A stretch of 30,381 bases of DNA, taken from NCBI GenBank assembly GCA_947522695.1, contig CANNTX010000009.1:1-30381 (forward strand), in the 5' to 3' direction. Source of the DNA: an uncultured Bacilli bacterium (GTDB taxonomy: Bacteria; Bacillota_I; Bacilli_A; RF39; UBA660). Each line of letters begins with the position of its first letter. Position 1 is the first letter of the stretch. The notes under the pieces are model-generated. The model was not told where the DNA came from. It did no database searches and was given only the letters and a program-made list of their open reading frames with translations. Position numbers and translations under genes: made by a program. Positions 21,673 through 29,734 of the stretch are shown here, in pieces.

Positions 21673-24600
21673 TGAAAAAGATTATATATTATATATCATT
21701 GATTTTATTATTAATTCCTTTAGTTGGATTTGCTGATGATCAAAATCACACGATTGGTATGAATGGCGCTTTTTATACTGGTTGTGGTTCCAATGGTGGT
21801 CAAGGTCCATCACTTTTATGTCAAAGATATTCAATAGATGGTGAGACGGCGACGTGTTTGGATCCAGATGCTCCAAATCCGAATATCATTAATTCTTATA
21901 CAAAAATAACAGTAAATGATGGTGCTTTTGCTAAAGGCTTGATAGCAATGGCAAATTATGCTGCAAATAGTGGCATTAGTGAAAGAGATCAGGCTCATGC
22001 TTATAGAATTTATACAATGAAAGTAAATCCTCATTATGGTGGTGTTGGAATTAATACTGGTTATATTGCTGGTTATTCACCGGGAAATGATGAACTTGGA
22101 ACTATGGTTAAGGTTGGATTATGTGCTGCCGGAAAGGGATATTGTGATGGTTTTAGTGCTGATGATTATTTACCAAATTCCTCTCCCTCTGGTGACGGAG
22201 AGTTAACTGTAGAATTTAAAAAAATAGATCAGGATGTTAAACAAAGTGGAAAATCTTTTACAGTAACTGCTAATGTTCAGGTTTCGGCAACAACAGGATT
22301 AAATATTACTGGTTGCAAAGCCGATGGTTTATCATGCTCAATTAGTCAAAACAATGTTCAAAAAGGAAATGGTACAATACAAGTTAAAGTAAGTGGCAGT
22401 TCTTCTAATAAAGAAAGCGTTAAAGTATATATTCAATTTAAAGGTGCAATTAATAATGCTGATAAAATTACTGAGATTGAATTATATACATGTGAAGGAG
22501 ATGGCGGTGTTTGTTCAACTCAAGGAAGAACTTCAATGGTATGGCAAAGATTTATAAAACTAGGTAAAGGAAATAATATTACTTCAGGTGGTGAAAATTA
22601 TATTACTATTGATTTACCAAGTTTATGTGATGATCCAAATTTAAGTGATGAAGAATTATTAGCAAATGGATGTTGTGATAAAATTGATGGAAGTAAATAT
22701 CCAGATGATAGTAAAGAACAAGATACATATATAAAATATTGTGGACCTGTTGTTCATATGGAAAATGATTGCGGTAAGGATTCTTGTAATGATGATGGCT
22801 ATAAAGCTTTTAGTCACTCTTATGTTAGATTGAGAAATATGAAATATATAATTGATGATTTAAAAGCAGGTGGAGATTTAAGCGATTATTTAGATTATAG
22901 TGTTAATAGTTATTGTGGAACTTATACAACTGAAAAACTAGATATATTAACACCTGCGACTGCAGCATCTGTTTCTGGACAATTTTTTGTATTTGATTCC
23001 TATAATAAAACTGATTTTAGTAATGTTAATGCATATTTTAGACAACCTTTTATTGTAGAAAGAGTTAAATCAACATTTTTCTTTAATTATAATAGTTGGA
23101 AAACAAACTATAATAATGCTTTAAATGATGAAAAAAGTAAATATGATGCATGGCAAACAGCGGTTAATAATGTTAAATCAACTTTTGATGCATGGCAATC
23201 AAGTAAATCTAGCGTATCATATTATGCTTCTATTCGTGATTTATGGAATAACCCACCGGATTATAGTCCTTATAATGTTTGTAGGACAACTAGTAGATTA
23301 TATAATAAAACTAATTGTGATACTAAAAAGAATGATGCTTATGGAGCCTATGATAACGCGGTTGCTGCGGAAAATAATGCTCATAGTGATTATACTAATG
23401 CAATTACAACTGAAAATAATGCTAAAGGTGCATATAGAGCTGCTGTTACTACTAGAACAAATTTACAAGATGCAAGAAATACATGTATAGAATCTATTCA
23501 AGCATTTAAATCTGAATATAAATATAATTTTGATAATAATAAACCTAGTGTAGATTTTACATATTCTCAAACGTCTCAAAAAGAAGGAAAAACTACTACA
23601 ACAATTAATATGGTTGATAATGTTTCACCTGTAAAATATTGGCCTAATACTACAACTAATAGTTCTAACAGTGATTATTTGGGATTAGGGTATTTAGCAA
23701 GTGGTACTCAAACAGTTAATATAAATAGAACAGGAAATACTATTGGTACTTGTAATGATTATTCATGTACAATCGATAATAATTCTTATTCTTTAGGTGG
23801 AAGTTCAAATATTGATGGATGTTCAGGGAATAAATGTAGTAAGTATGAATATGATGGATTGGCATATTCTTCAATTCAAGGAACATCTGATGCGACAGAC
23901 CCTTATGGTGAAGATATTTCGATAACTTCTCCAGAAACTGTAAGCAAAATATATTATTTTAGACCACCTAATAATACATTTGCTCTCATGAATTCAGGTG
24001 AATATAAAACACTTAATTATGAATCAAATGCTGCACATTCTGATTTAAATGGCTTAGAGGTTGGTTATGTTTATAATATTGAATTAACGACATATAAAGG
24101 AACATATGATACTTCTTTTGCGGTAAGTAATTATGGATATAAAACACAAAATGGTAAAAATTTAGTTCAAGATTTACTTAAAAAATTTAATATGGATGGT
24201 GATTTTGATTTAAATAATAATTTAACAAGTACTTGTTCATATTGTAATATGGAAATGGCATTTAAACGTAATTGTGATGTTTGTGATCCTAATGATCCTA
24301 CAACTTATGATTTTGAACCTCAATTCTATTATAGAAGTATTTCATTATCAGATGTAACTCCTAATGAAAGAGAAGGAGAAACTAACTGGACTGATGCTAA
24401 AGGTACTGCTGCTAAGACTCAAATCGAGTTAGGAAGTGGACTTGCTAATAATGATACTGTTAAAAATAATAATGAATATGTTGCTTTAGCTAATGGTAAT
24501 GATTATTCTAAAGACGGAAAAATTTCAACTTATTTAGCAGATAGCTCAAACGTAGGAAAACATGATATATATGATGATAGTACTAGAGAATATTTAGAAT

Positions 24601-24989
24601 ATGAAGTTACATTAACAACTAAAGATTTACAGATGATAAAGAGAAATTCTTCAAGATCATATTTTAATTATGCTAAGATGAATATGTGTGCTGGAGATCC
24701 TAAGAATGTTAAAGATGCTGATGAACAATATTGTTTCAAATGTAATGGTGATATGAAAGAGTGTGAAAGCTCATTTGTTACTTCATTCTTTAGTGATACA
24801 ACGGGAAGATCAAAGTGGAAATATTATGTTAATGGTCAATATTGTGTTGGAAATATTAAAACATGTATTAAAGGTTTAGATTATACAATGGTTGATTCAA
24901 AAGGACAAGTTGTTTCTAATTTAGATGGTATATATCCTGATCCATTATTTCCAAAACAATTCTTAGAAAGATATAAAAACTGGCCATAG
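21672..24989 (+). CDS. Large secreted protein with probable thioester adhesin domain
   Basis: An 1105-aa secreted protein. The signal peptide is residues 1-21. Near the N-terminus TATCLDPDAPNP holds Cys62, and SERDQAHAYRIYTMK holds Gln107, an arrangement like the Cys-Gln thioester domains of Gram-positive adhesins (YC-x-P motif, later TQxAIW). Residues about 180-260 look like a beta-sandwich. Residues about 474-606 are helical with Ala/Asn-rich repeats (YDNAVAAENNAHSDYTNAIT), a stalk-like coiled coil. Later Cys pairs (CSYCNM, CDVCDP, CFKCNG) suggest disulfides. There is no LPXTG or C-terminal helix; the end is LERYKNWP. Retention probably depends on the operon partners. The thioester call is by motif only. 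Confidence 0.65.
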   Translation: MKKIIYYISLILLLIPLVGFADDQNHTIGMNGAFYTGCGSNGGQGPSLLCQRYSIDGETATCLDPDAPNPNIINSYTKITVNDGAFAKGLIAMANYAANSGISERDQAHAYRIYTMKVNPHYGGVGINTGYIAGYSPGNDELGTMVKVGLCAAGKGYCDGFSADDYLPNSSPSGDGELTVEFKKIDQDVKQSGKSFTVTANVQVSATTGLNITGCKADGLSCSISQNNVQKGNGTIQVKVSGSSSNKESVKVYIQFKGAINNADKITEIELYTCEGDGGVCSTQGRTSMVWQRFIKLGKGNNITSGGENYITIDLPSLCDDPNLSDEELLANGCCDKIDGSKYPDDSKEQDTYIKYCGPVVHMENDCGKDSCNDDGYKAFSHSYVRLRNMKYIIDDLKAGGDLSDYLDYSVNSYCGTYTTEKLDILTPATAASVSGQFFVFDSYNKTDFSNVNAYFRQPFIVERVKSTFFFNYNSWKTNYNNALNDEKSKYDAWQTAVNNVKSTFDAWQSSKSSVSYYASIRDLWNNPPDYSPYNVCRTTSRLYNKTNCDTKKNDAYGAYDNAVAAENNAHSDYTNAITTENNAKGAYRAAVTTRTNLQDARNTCIESIQAFKSEYKYNFDNNKPSVDFTYSQTSQKEGKTTTTINMVDNVSPVKYWPNTTTNSSNSDYLGLGYLASGTQTVNINRTGNTIGTCNDYSCTIDNNSYSLGGSSNIDGCSGNKCSKYEYDGLAYSSIQGTSDATDPYGEDISITSPETVSKIYYFRPPNNTFALMNSGEYKTLNYESNAAHSDLNGLEVGYVYNIELTTYKGTYDTSFAVSNYGYKTQNGKNLVQDLLKKFNMDGDFDLNNNLTSTCSYCNMEMAFKRNCDVCDPNDPTTYDFEPQFYYRSISLSDVTPNEREGETNWTDAKGTAAKTQIELGSGLANNDTVKNNNEYVALANGNDYSKDGKISTYLADSSNVGKHDIYDDSTREYLEYEVTLTTKDLQMIKRNSSRSYFNYAKMNMCAGDPKNVKDADEQYCFKCNGDMKECESSFVTSFFSDTTGRSKWKYYVNGQYCVGNIKTCIKGLDYTMVDSKGQVVSNLDGIYPDPLFPKQFLERYKNWP

Positions 24990-25000
24990 GAGGTGTTTAG

Positions 25001-25417
25001 ATGAAAGAAAGTTTATGGGGTTATTGGATAATCATTTTAGGCATATTTATACTAACTGTAATGATGTTATTTAATAACTATACAACAACTAATGAACAAG
25101 ATTATATATTAATAAAAGAAGTTACAGAAGCTTCTATGGCTGATGCAATTGATTGGTCTCATTTTAGGAAATATGGCGAAATGAGAATAGTAAAGGAAAA
25201 ATTTGTTGAAGACTTTACTAGAAGATTTGCAGAAACTGTTAATATTAATAAAAAATATAATATTAGATTTTATGATCTTTATGAAGCACCACCAAAGGTT
25301 AGTGTAAAGGTTACAACTAAAACTGATGATTTTACAATATTTGCTGATACAACTTCAGTAGATGTTGTTAATAAGGTAGATGCAGTATTAGAAGTAAAAT
25401 TGAATAATAATAAATAG
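25001..25417 (+). CDS. DUF5411-like membrane-anchored protein
   Basis: A 138-aa protein with one N-terminal helix (WGYWIIILGIFILTVMMLF) and an exported domain starting EQDYILIKEVTEASMADAID. This resembles DUF5411, a family I recall from uncultured gut Firmicutes and whose layout is like a TadE or pseudopilin. Function is unknown. Perfect AGGAGGTG stands before the ATG, 12 bases after the large adhesin stop, making it the third gene of the operon; a strong terminator follows. Confidence 0.65.
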   Translation: MKESLWGYWIIILGIFILTVMMLFNNYTTTNEQDYILIKEVTEASMADAIDWSHFRKYGEMRIVKEKFVEDFTRRFAETVNINKKYNIRFYDLYEAPPKVSVKVTTKTDDFTIFADTTSVDVVNKVDAVLEVKLNNNK

Positions 25418-25437
25418 AGAGAAATCTCTATTTTTTC
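25412..25437 (+). terminator. Terminator of the surface operon
   Basis: AAATAGAGA (25412-25420), GAAA loop, TCTCTATTT (25425-25433), T-run. The stem begins at the stop codon. Confidence 0.85.
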
Positions 25438-25466
25438 TTGATATTAAAAAATAAAGTTGTTATAGT
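25438..25466 (+). promoter_or_regulatory. Promoter of the 109-aa gene
   Basis: TTGATA (25438-25443), 17-base spacer, TATAGT (25461-25466). Confidence 0.6.
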
Positions 25467-25491
25467 AGATTTTACAAATTTGGTGATGTAA

Positions 25492-25821
25492 ATGAAAAAA
25501 GTTAAAATATTTATTGTTAGTATACCAATTATAATTATGGTATGGTGGTTAGGTTATAGAAATAATTTACAACTTAAAAAAGATAATGTTTTAGTAACGC
25601 TTGATTGTAAACTTAACGATAAAATATATAGTTATGAAATAGTGTATGATGATGAAAGTAATTTATATAAAATAAAACCTAGTAGTTCACTTTTAATAGA
25701 AATACAAAAATCTAGTGAAGAAGAATTAGAAAATATAATTAAAAATATATTTATAAATAAAGGTGGTACTTGTAATTCTGATGATAATTTAGTTATAAAT
25801 ATAGATTTAGATGAAGAGTAA
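25492..25821 (+). CDS. Small membrane-anchored protein (109 aa)
   Basis: An unrecognised protein with an N-terminal helix (VKIFIVSIPIIIMVWWLG) that may be an uncleaved signal, and a compact exported domain with one Cys pair (LDCKLND and GGTCNSD). GGTGATGTAA provides the ribosome site. It has its own promoter and terminator, so it is a single-gene unit between the surface operon and the SpoIIP gene. No known family or motif is seen; an extracytoplasmic small regulator or chaperone is possible, but this is open. Confidence 0.7.
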   Translation: MKKVKIFIVSIPIIIMVWWLGYRNNLQLKKDNVLVTLDCKLNDKIYSYEIVYDDESNLYKIKPSSSLLIEIQKSSEEELENIIKNIFINKGGTCNSDDNLVINIDLDEE

Positions 25822-25840
25822 ATTATTTAATATATTAAAT

Positions 25841-25866
25841 AAGATAAGAAAATTCTTGTCTTTTTT
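25841..25866 (+). terminator. Terminator after the 109-aa gene
   Basis: AAGATAAGAA (25841-25850) and TTCTTGTCTT (25853-25862) pair with one wobble and a two-base loop, then TTTT. Confidence 0.7.
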
Positions 25867-25924
25867 CTTTTATTCTACAATTATTTTAAATTTAATATTA
25901 TATATTAGACTTGAGGTGATTTAG

Positions 25925-26830
25925 ATAAAAAGATTTATTACTAGAAAAAGATATAATATTAGGATTATAAATATATTAGTGTTTTTAATAATTGTTTGTA
26001 TATCAATTGGTTTAACAATTAAATTAATGAAGATATCTAATGATAAAATTGCTAATAATTTATTTAGTAATTCACTTAATTATAGTAATGATTTAGATTT
26101 TTTGGATATTATTAATTTTAATTTGAAAGGACCAGAGAGTATTATTGAAAATACTTTTGCTACCGTTATAGATGAAAAAAATATTAAAAATAATAGTGAG
26201 ATTAATGAAAATGAAGATAAAAATATAGTTAAAAATGAACCGATACTTTATATATATAATACACATCAAACTGAAGAATATGTTAGTAGTAGCTTAGCTA
26301 ATTATAATATAACACCAACTGTTTATATGGCGGCAAATATATTAAAGAAGGAGTTAGAAAAATATAATGTTTATTCGGTAGTTGAAGATGAAAATATTAA
26401 AACGGTTTTAAATGAACATAGTTGGTCTTATAATAATTCTTATAATGCTAGTAGGTTGTGGTTAGAGAAAACTAAAGAAAAATATCCTACAATTAAATAT
26501 TATCTTGATTTACATAGAGATAGTGTTTCTTTAACTGCTAATATTAATAATAAAAGTTATGCAAGAATTATGTATGTGTTAGGTATGAATTATGATGGGT
26601 ATGAAAATAATGAGGCATTAATGGTTAAATTAAATGAATATACTAAAGAAAAATATCCGGGACTTACAAGAGACATACTTTATGCTAAAAAAAATACTTT
26701 TAATCAAGATTTTAGTGGTAATGTTTTTTTAATAGAAGTTGGTGGAAATAATAATAATTTTAATGAAGTTTATAATTCAGTACTTGCTTTAGCGGAGATT
26801 ATTGGTAATGTGATTGGAAGTGAAAATTAA
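25925..26830 (+). CDS. spoIIP: Stage II sporulation protein P (SpoIIP), apparent ATA start
   Basis: Membrane-anchored peptidoglycan amidase/endopeptidase that drives engulfment in spore formers with SpoIID and SpoIIM. Family motifs are complete: ILYIYNTHQTEEY with the zinc His, YYLDLHRDSVSL, NTFNQDFSGNVFLIEVGGNN. The first canonical start is GTG 25979, but it lies inside the membrane helix, with no ribosome site. Eighteen codons upstream, ATA at 25925 is six bases after GAGGTG, follows an in-frame TAG, and adds the basic KRFITRKRYNIR needed before the helix (NILVFLIIVCISIGLT). The true start is therefore probably ATA, giving 301 aa. The next gene follows without gap. Confidence 0.85.
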   Translation: MKRFITRKRYNIRIINILVFLIIVCISIGLTIKLMKISNDKIANNLFSNSLNYSNDLDFLDIINFNLKGPESIIENTFATVIDEKNIKNNSEINENEDKNIVKNEPILYIYNTHQTEEYVSSSLANYNITPTVYMAANILKKELEKYNVYSVVEDENIKTVLNEHSWSYNNSYNASRLWLEKTKEKYPTIKYYLDLHRDSVSLTANINNKSYARIMYVLGMNYDGYENNEALMVKLNEYTKEKYPGLTRDILYAKKNTFNQDFSGNVFLIEVGGNNNNFNEVYNSVLALAEIIGNVIGSEN

Positions 26831-27169
26831 ATGGATGATAAACCTAAAAGTAAGATTAATAAGAACGCTAAAAGAATATTTTATTTGTTAATTATATTGT
26901 TTTTTACCTTATATTTTGCTAATAAGACTGGTTATTATGAATCCAGATTACAAAGTAAAACTAATTTAACTAAAGAAGCAATTGAAAGATTTGAAAAGGA
27001 TGTTGCTGAAGGTAAAGAAGTTGATATAAATAATTATATTGATACAAGTGTTAAGGAATATAATAATAAATATTCTTCTTTAGGACTTGGTATATCTACC
27101 GCGATTGATAAGGGAGTTAATAAAAGTATTGATTTCTTTCTTAAAATAATTAAAACTTTATTTAGTTAA
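26831..27169 (+). CDS. Small membrane protein downstream of spoIIP (112 aa)
   Basis: A 112-aa protein with a basic N-terminus (DDKPKSKINKNAKR), one helix (IFYLLIILFFTLYFA) and a helical exported domain containing LTKEAIERFEKDVAEGKEV, ending with a second amphipathic stretch (SIDFFLKIIKTLF). I do not recognise the family. It starts directly after the spoIIP stop, so the two are translated together, suggesting a partner of SpoIIP at the membrane. Confidence 0.7.
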   Translation: MDDKPKSKINKNAKRIFYLLIILFFTLYFANKTGYYESRLQSKTNLTKEAIERFEKDVAEGKEVDINNYIDTSVKEYNNKYSSLGLGISTAIDKGVNKSIDFFLKIIKTLFS

Positions 27170-27202
27170 GGTTATATGGTAAGATTAAGTAGTGATGAAT
27201 AG

Positions 27203-28195
27203 ATGAATAAATTAAAATATATACTTAAATGTATAAGAACATTAGATTATAAGAATATGATTAAAATAGCTAAAAAGATAGCTAAGAAAGAACATAAATT
27301 AACTTTATTTATATTAATTGATATGATTTATTGTGGTTTTAAATATGGAGCAGGTTATTATGATTATCAAGAGTTTGAATTTTATTTACTTAATAAAGAT
27401 GAGCGAAAGACTTATTTAACTAGAACTAAAAATAATATGATTATAAGGAAATATAATAATAAAGATGATTTTTATTTGTTAGATGATAAGGTATTATTTA
27501 ATGACAAATTTAAAGATTATATTAAAAGAGATTATTTGAAAGTTGATAATTTTGATGATTTTAAAAATTTTACGGATAAACATAAGGAATTTATTGCTAA
27601 ACCAATAGATGGTGAAGGTGGTAAAGGAGTTATGAAATATGAAGTAGATGGTAATGTTCAGGAACTTTATAAGGTAATTACAGGATTAAAACAAAATTTA
27701 GTTGAAGAGGTTATTAAACAACATGATGAAATAAATAAACTATATGATGGTTCTGTTAATACTTTGAGATTATTTACTTATTATGATGGTAATAATGCTT
27801 ATGTATTAAATAGTGTTTTTAAAATAGGCAATGGAGGATGTACTGATAATTTTTCAAGTGGATCGATGTATACTTTTGTTAATGAAAGAGGAATTGTAAT
27901 TGTTCCTGCTATTGATCAAGCTGATAATGTTTATGAAGAACATCCAATTACATATAAGAAGATTATTGGATTTAAAGTGCCTTTATATAAAGATGCTTGT
28001 GATATGGTTATAGAAGCAGCTAAGTTAGTACCTACTATTAAATATATTGGTTGGGATGTTGCAATTACGAATGATGGACCAGTTATAATTGAAGGAAATT
28101 CTTTTCCCGGGGTATTTCAACCTAAACCAAGTTTATCTAAAGAACATATTGGGTTAATTCCTAAATATAAGGAATATATGGATATTGATTTGTAG
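27203..28195 (+). CDS. Sugar-transfer-associated ATP-grasp protein
   Basis: A 330-aa protein of the ATP-grasp superfamily, of the type annotated 'sugar-transfer associated' in capsule and wall-glycan clusters. The N-terminal 100 residues are helical and basic. The fold follows with the ATP-binding Lys in EFIAKPIDGEGGKGVMK, the hinge LVEEVIKQHDEINKL, the conserved VNTLRLFTY strand and the metal-binding DVAITNDGPVIIEGNSFPG. It should ligate a carboxylate to an amine or thiol using ATP; the substrate is unknown. The start is near ATG 27203 with no strong ribosome site (GATGAATAG). A terminator follows. Confidence 0.8.
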   Translation: MNKLKYILKCIRTLDYKNMIKIAKKIAKKEHKLTLFILIDMIYCGFKYGAGYYDYQEFEFYLLNKDERKTYLTRTKNNMIIRKYNNKDDFYLLDDKVLFNDKFKDYIKRDYLKVDNFDDFKNFTDKHKEFIAKPIDGEGGKGVMKYEVDGNVQELYKVITGLKQNLVEEVIKQHDEINKLYDGSVNTLRLFTYYDGNNAYVLNSVFKIGNGGCTDNFSSGSMYTFVNERGIVIVPAIDQADNVYEEHPITYKKIIGFKVPLYKDACDMVIEAAKLVPTIKYIGWDVAITNDGPVIIEGNSFPGVFQPKPSLSKEHIGLIPKYKEYMDIDL

Positions 28196-28220
28196 TGTTT
28201 TATTTATGAAATGGTTACTT

Positions 28221-28254
28221 AAAGATTAGATTAAAATTTGACTAATCTTTTTAT
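28221..28254 (+). terminator. Terminator after the ATP-grasp gene
   Basis: AAAGATTAG (28221-28229) and CTAATCTTT (28242-28250) with a 12-base loop, then TTAT. Confidence 0.7.
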
Positions 28255-28290
28255 ATTTTAAATGTTTTTAAAAAAATGTTAAAAAGAGTG

Positions 28291-28319
28291 TTGACTTTTT
28301 ATTATGTTATTAATATAAT
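28291..28319 (+). promoter_or_regulatory. Strong promoter of the NAD-salvage region
   Basis: TTGACT (28291-28296), 17-base spacer, perfect TATAAT (28314-28319). Confidence 0.75.
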
Positions 28320-28328
28320 GTTAATAAC
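28306..28328. promoter_or_regulatory. Operator-like palindrome over the -10 box
   Basis: GTTATTAA (28306-28313) and TTAATAAC (28321-28328) are perfect inverted 8-mers on both sides of TATAATG. A dimeric repressor bound here would block the polymerase. No regulator is identified; the genes downstream suggest a cofactor-responsive one. Confidence 0.55.
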
Positions 28329-28369
28329 AAGAACGAAATGTTTTTGAAAAAAAGAAAGAAGGAATCAAA

Positions 28370-29011
28370 ATGGAATATTTTTACCATGAGCCAACAATAA
28401 GTGAGGCTTATAACACAGTTATGTCAGCTGCATACGATATAATGGATAGACAATCTTCTGCTAACTATGAAATTTCAAGATTGGCTGCAAGTGAAAATTT
28501 AAAAAGGAGGATAACAAATATTGTTAGTCAAAGCTATTCTAAAGAAAATTTAGAAAGAGCCTTAGGATTTAAAGAAGCGATTCATGCCTATATTTTTGAT
28601 AATGTAAATTGCAATAAATCAGAATTTGAACTTGAAAAAGTTATTAATATTTATTACCGTTATTTAGCAAATAAAAACATAAGTGCTGAAGAATATCTTT
28701 ATTTGTATAATGTTTCTATAAAAAAAGATCCAGTATTGAAAATGATCAGACAAAGAGAAGAATATATAAATAACAAGATATCTAATTATCTAATATACCT
28801 TGGAATAAATAATAGTTTTATATCTGAATTAAATTATTTATTAATTTTAGAAAATTATGATGAATTAAGAAGTATTTTAGAAAAACTTAAAAATATAAAT
28901 AATGAAGAATTAATATCAGACATTTTAATTTTAGTTGATGAATTAGAAACTTTTAAAAACTCAGGTATATTTAAAACTAGGAGTAAAGTAAAAATGTGCA
29001 AACTTCGATAA
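28370..29011 (+). CDS. Hypothetical helical protein (213 aa)
   Basis: I do not recognise this protein. It is mostly helical, cytosolic and without membrane segments, starting MEYFYHEPTISEAYN, with central LGFKEAIHAYIFDNV and a Leu-rich C-terminal half (LNYLLILENYDELRSILEKL). Its base composition is slightly less AT-extreme than its neighbours. GAAGGAATC gives a ribosome site. It is the first gene behind the strong operator-bearing promoter and may be a small regulator or adaptor of the unit, but no DNA-binding motif is evident. A hairpin separates it from the next gene. Confidence 0.75.
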   Translation: MEYFYHEPTISEAYNTVMSAAYDIMDRQSSANYEISRLAASENLKRRITNIVSQSYSKENLERALGFKEAIHAYIFDNVNCNKSEFELEKVINIYYRYLANKNISAEEYLYLYNVSIKKDPVLKMIRQREEYINNKISNYLIYLGINNSFISELNYLLILENYDELRSILEKLKNINNEELISDILILVDELETFKNSGIFKTRSKVKMCKLR

Positions 29012-29023
29012 ATATAATTATTA

Positions 29024-29042
29024 TCAAGAGAAATACTCTTGA
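29024..29042 (+). other. Hairpin between the unknown gene and nicotinamidase
   Basis: TCAAGAG (29024-29030), AAATA loop, CTCTTGA (29036-29042). The T-run afterwards is interrupted (ATTAATTT), so it may be a weak terminator or a processing/attenuation stem. Confidence 0.45.
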
Positions 29043-29102
29043 ATTAATTTAATAATTTGATATTAACAAAATGATAAAAACGAATGAGAAAGGATGATAA
29101 AT

Positions 29103-29732
29103 ATGAAAGAAAAAGAGTTAAATGAATTTGAAAGAAGTGTATATCTTATTGATATGGTAGAAGGGTTTGTTAATACAGGTGCGATGGCGAATCCTTCATA
29201 TAATGAGTTAGTACCTGAACAGGCTAGAGTACTTGACGATTTTGTGAAAAGCGAGGAAAGCATTAATTTAATTGGAGAATGGCATGATAAAGATTGTACG
29301 GAGTTTATGAGTTATCCACCACATTGCATTAAAGATACTTTAGAAGCAAATTTTATACCAGAGTTTTTGAAGTATATGGATTATGTTAATACGAGAATAT
29401 ATCATAAGAATTCAATTAATGGGATGCTTAATGATAAGTTAAGACAAGATATTATAAATATGAAAAATTTAAGAGAAGCTGTTTTTATGGGAGTTTGTGA
29501 AGATTTATGTGTTATGGATTTTGTTAGAACTTATGCAAGATTTATGGATGAAATCAATAGAAAAGTAGATATATATGTTATTGAGAATGGCATAGATACT
29601 TTTGATAGCCCTTATCATAATAGACAAATGTGGAAAGATATTGCTAGGAAAGTTATGGAACAAGCTGGAGCTATATATGTTAAAGATTTTAATGAATTAA
29701 AAATCAAAGAAAAAAGTAAAGGAATGAGATAA
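29103..29732 (+). CDS. pncA: Nicotinamidase/isochorismatase-family cysteine hydrolase
   Basis: Deamidates nicotinamide to nicotinate. The 209-aa protein has the catalytic triad Asp17 (VYLIDMVEGF), Lys102 (RIYHKNSING) and Cys132 (FMGVCEDLCVMDF), and the metal-binding EWHDKD...YPPHC segment of pyrazinamidases. ATG 29103 is preferred over 29094, since GAAAGG (29088-29093) is then well spaced. It ends two bases before the nicotinate phosphoribosyltransferase gene, giving the substrate to the next enzyme. Substrate assignment rests on that neighbour. Confidence 0.85.
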   Translation: MKEKELNEFERSVYLIDMVEGFVNTGAMANPSYNELVPEQARVLDDFVKSEESINLIGEWHDKDCTEFMSYPPHCIKDTLEANFIPEFLKYMDYVNTRIYHKNSINGMLNDKLRQDIINMKNLREAVFMGVCEDLCVMDFVRTYARFMDEINRKVDIYVIENGIDTFDSPYHNRQMWKDIARKVMEQAGAIYVKDFNELKIKEKSKGMR

Positions 29733-29734
29733 TT

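Noticed and set aside
21682..22034. Two overlapping minus-strand ORFs inside the large secreted protein gene
   Set aside because: No ribosome site or recognisable product; the plus frame has signal peptide and operon context.
23125..23490. Plus-strand 121-codon ORF in another frame of the coiled-coil region
   Set aside because: A repeat-rich shadow (Met/Leu/Ile-rich) of the Ala/Asn repeats in the real frame.
29063..29263. Minus-strand 66-codon ORF over the nicotinamidase start
   Set aside because: Antisense to conserved catalytic residues, no ribosome site.
505..29732. Mycoplasma-type code with TGA as Trp
   Set aside because: Genes read full length with TGG as Trp and no in-frame TGA was needed; TGA seems simply unused.
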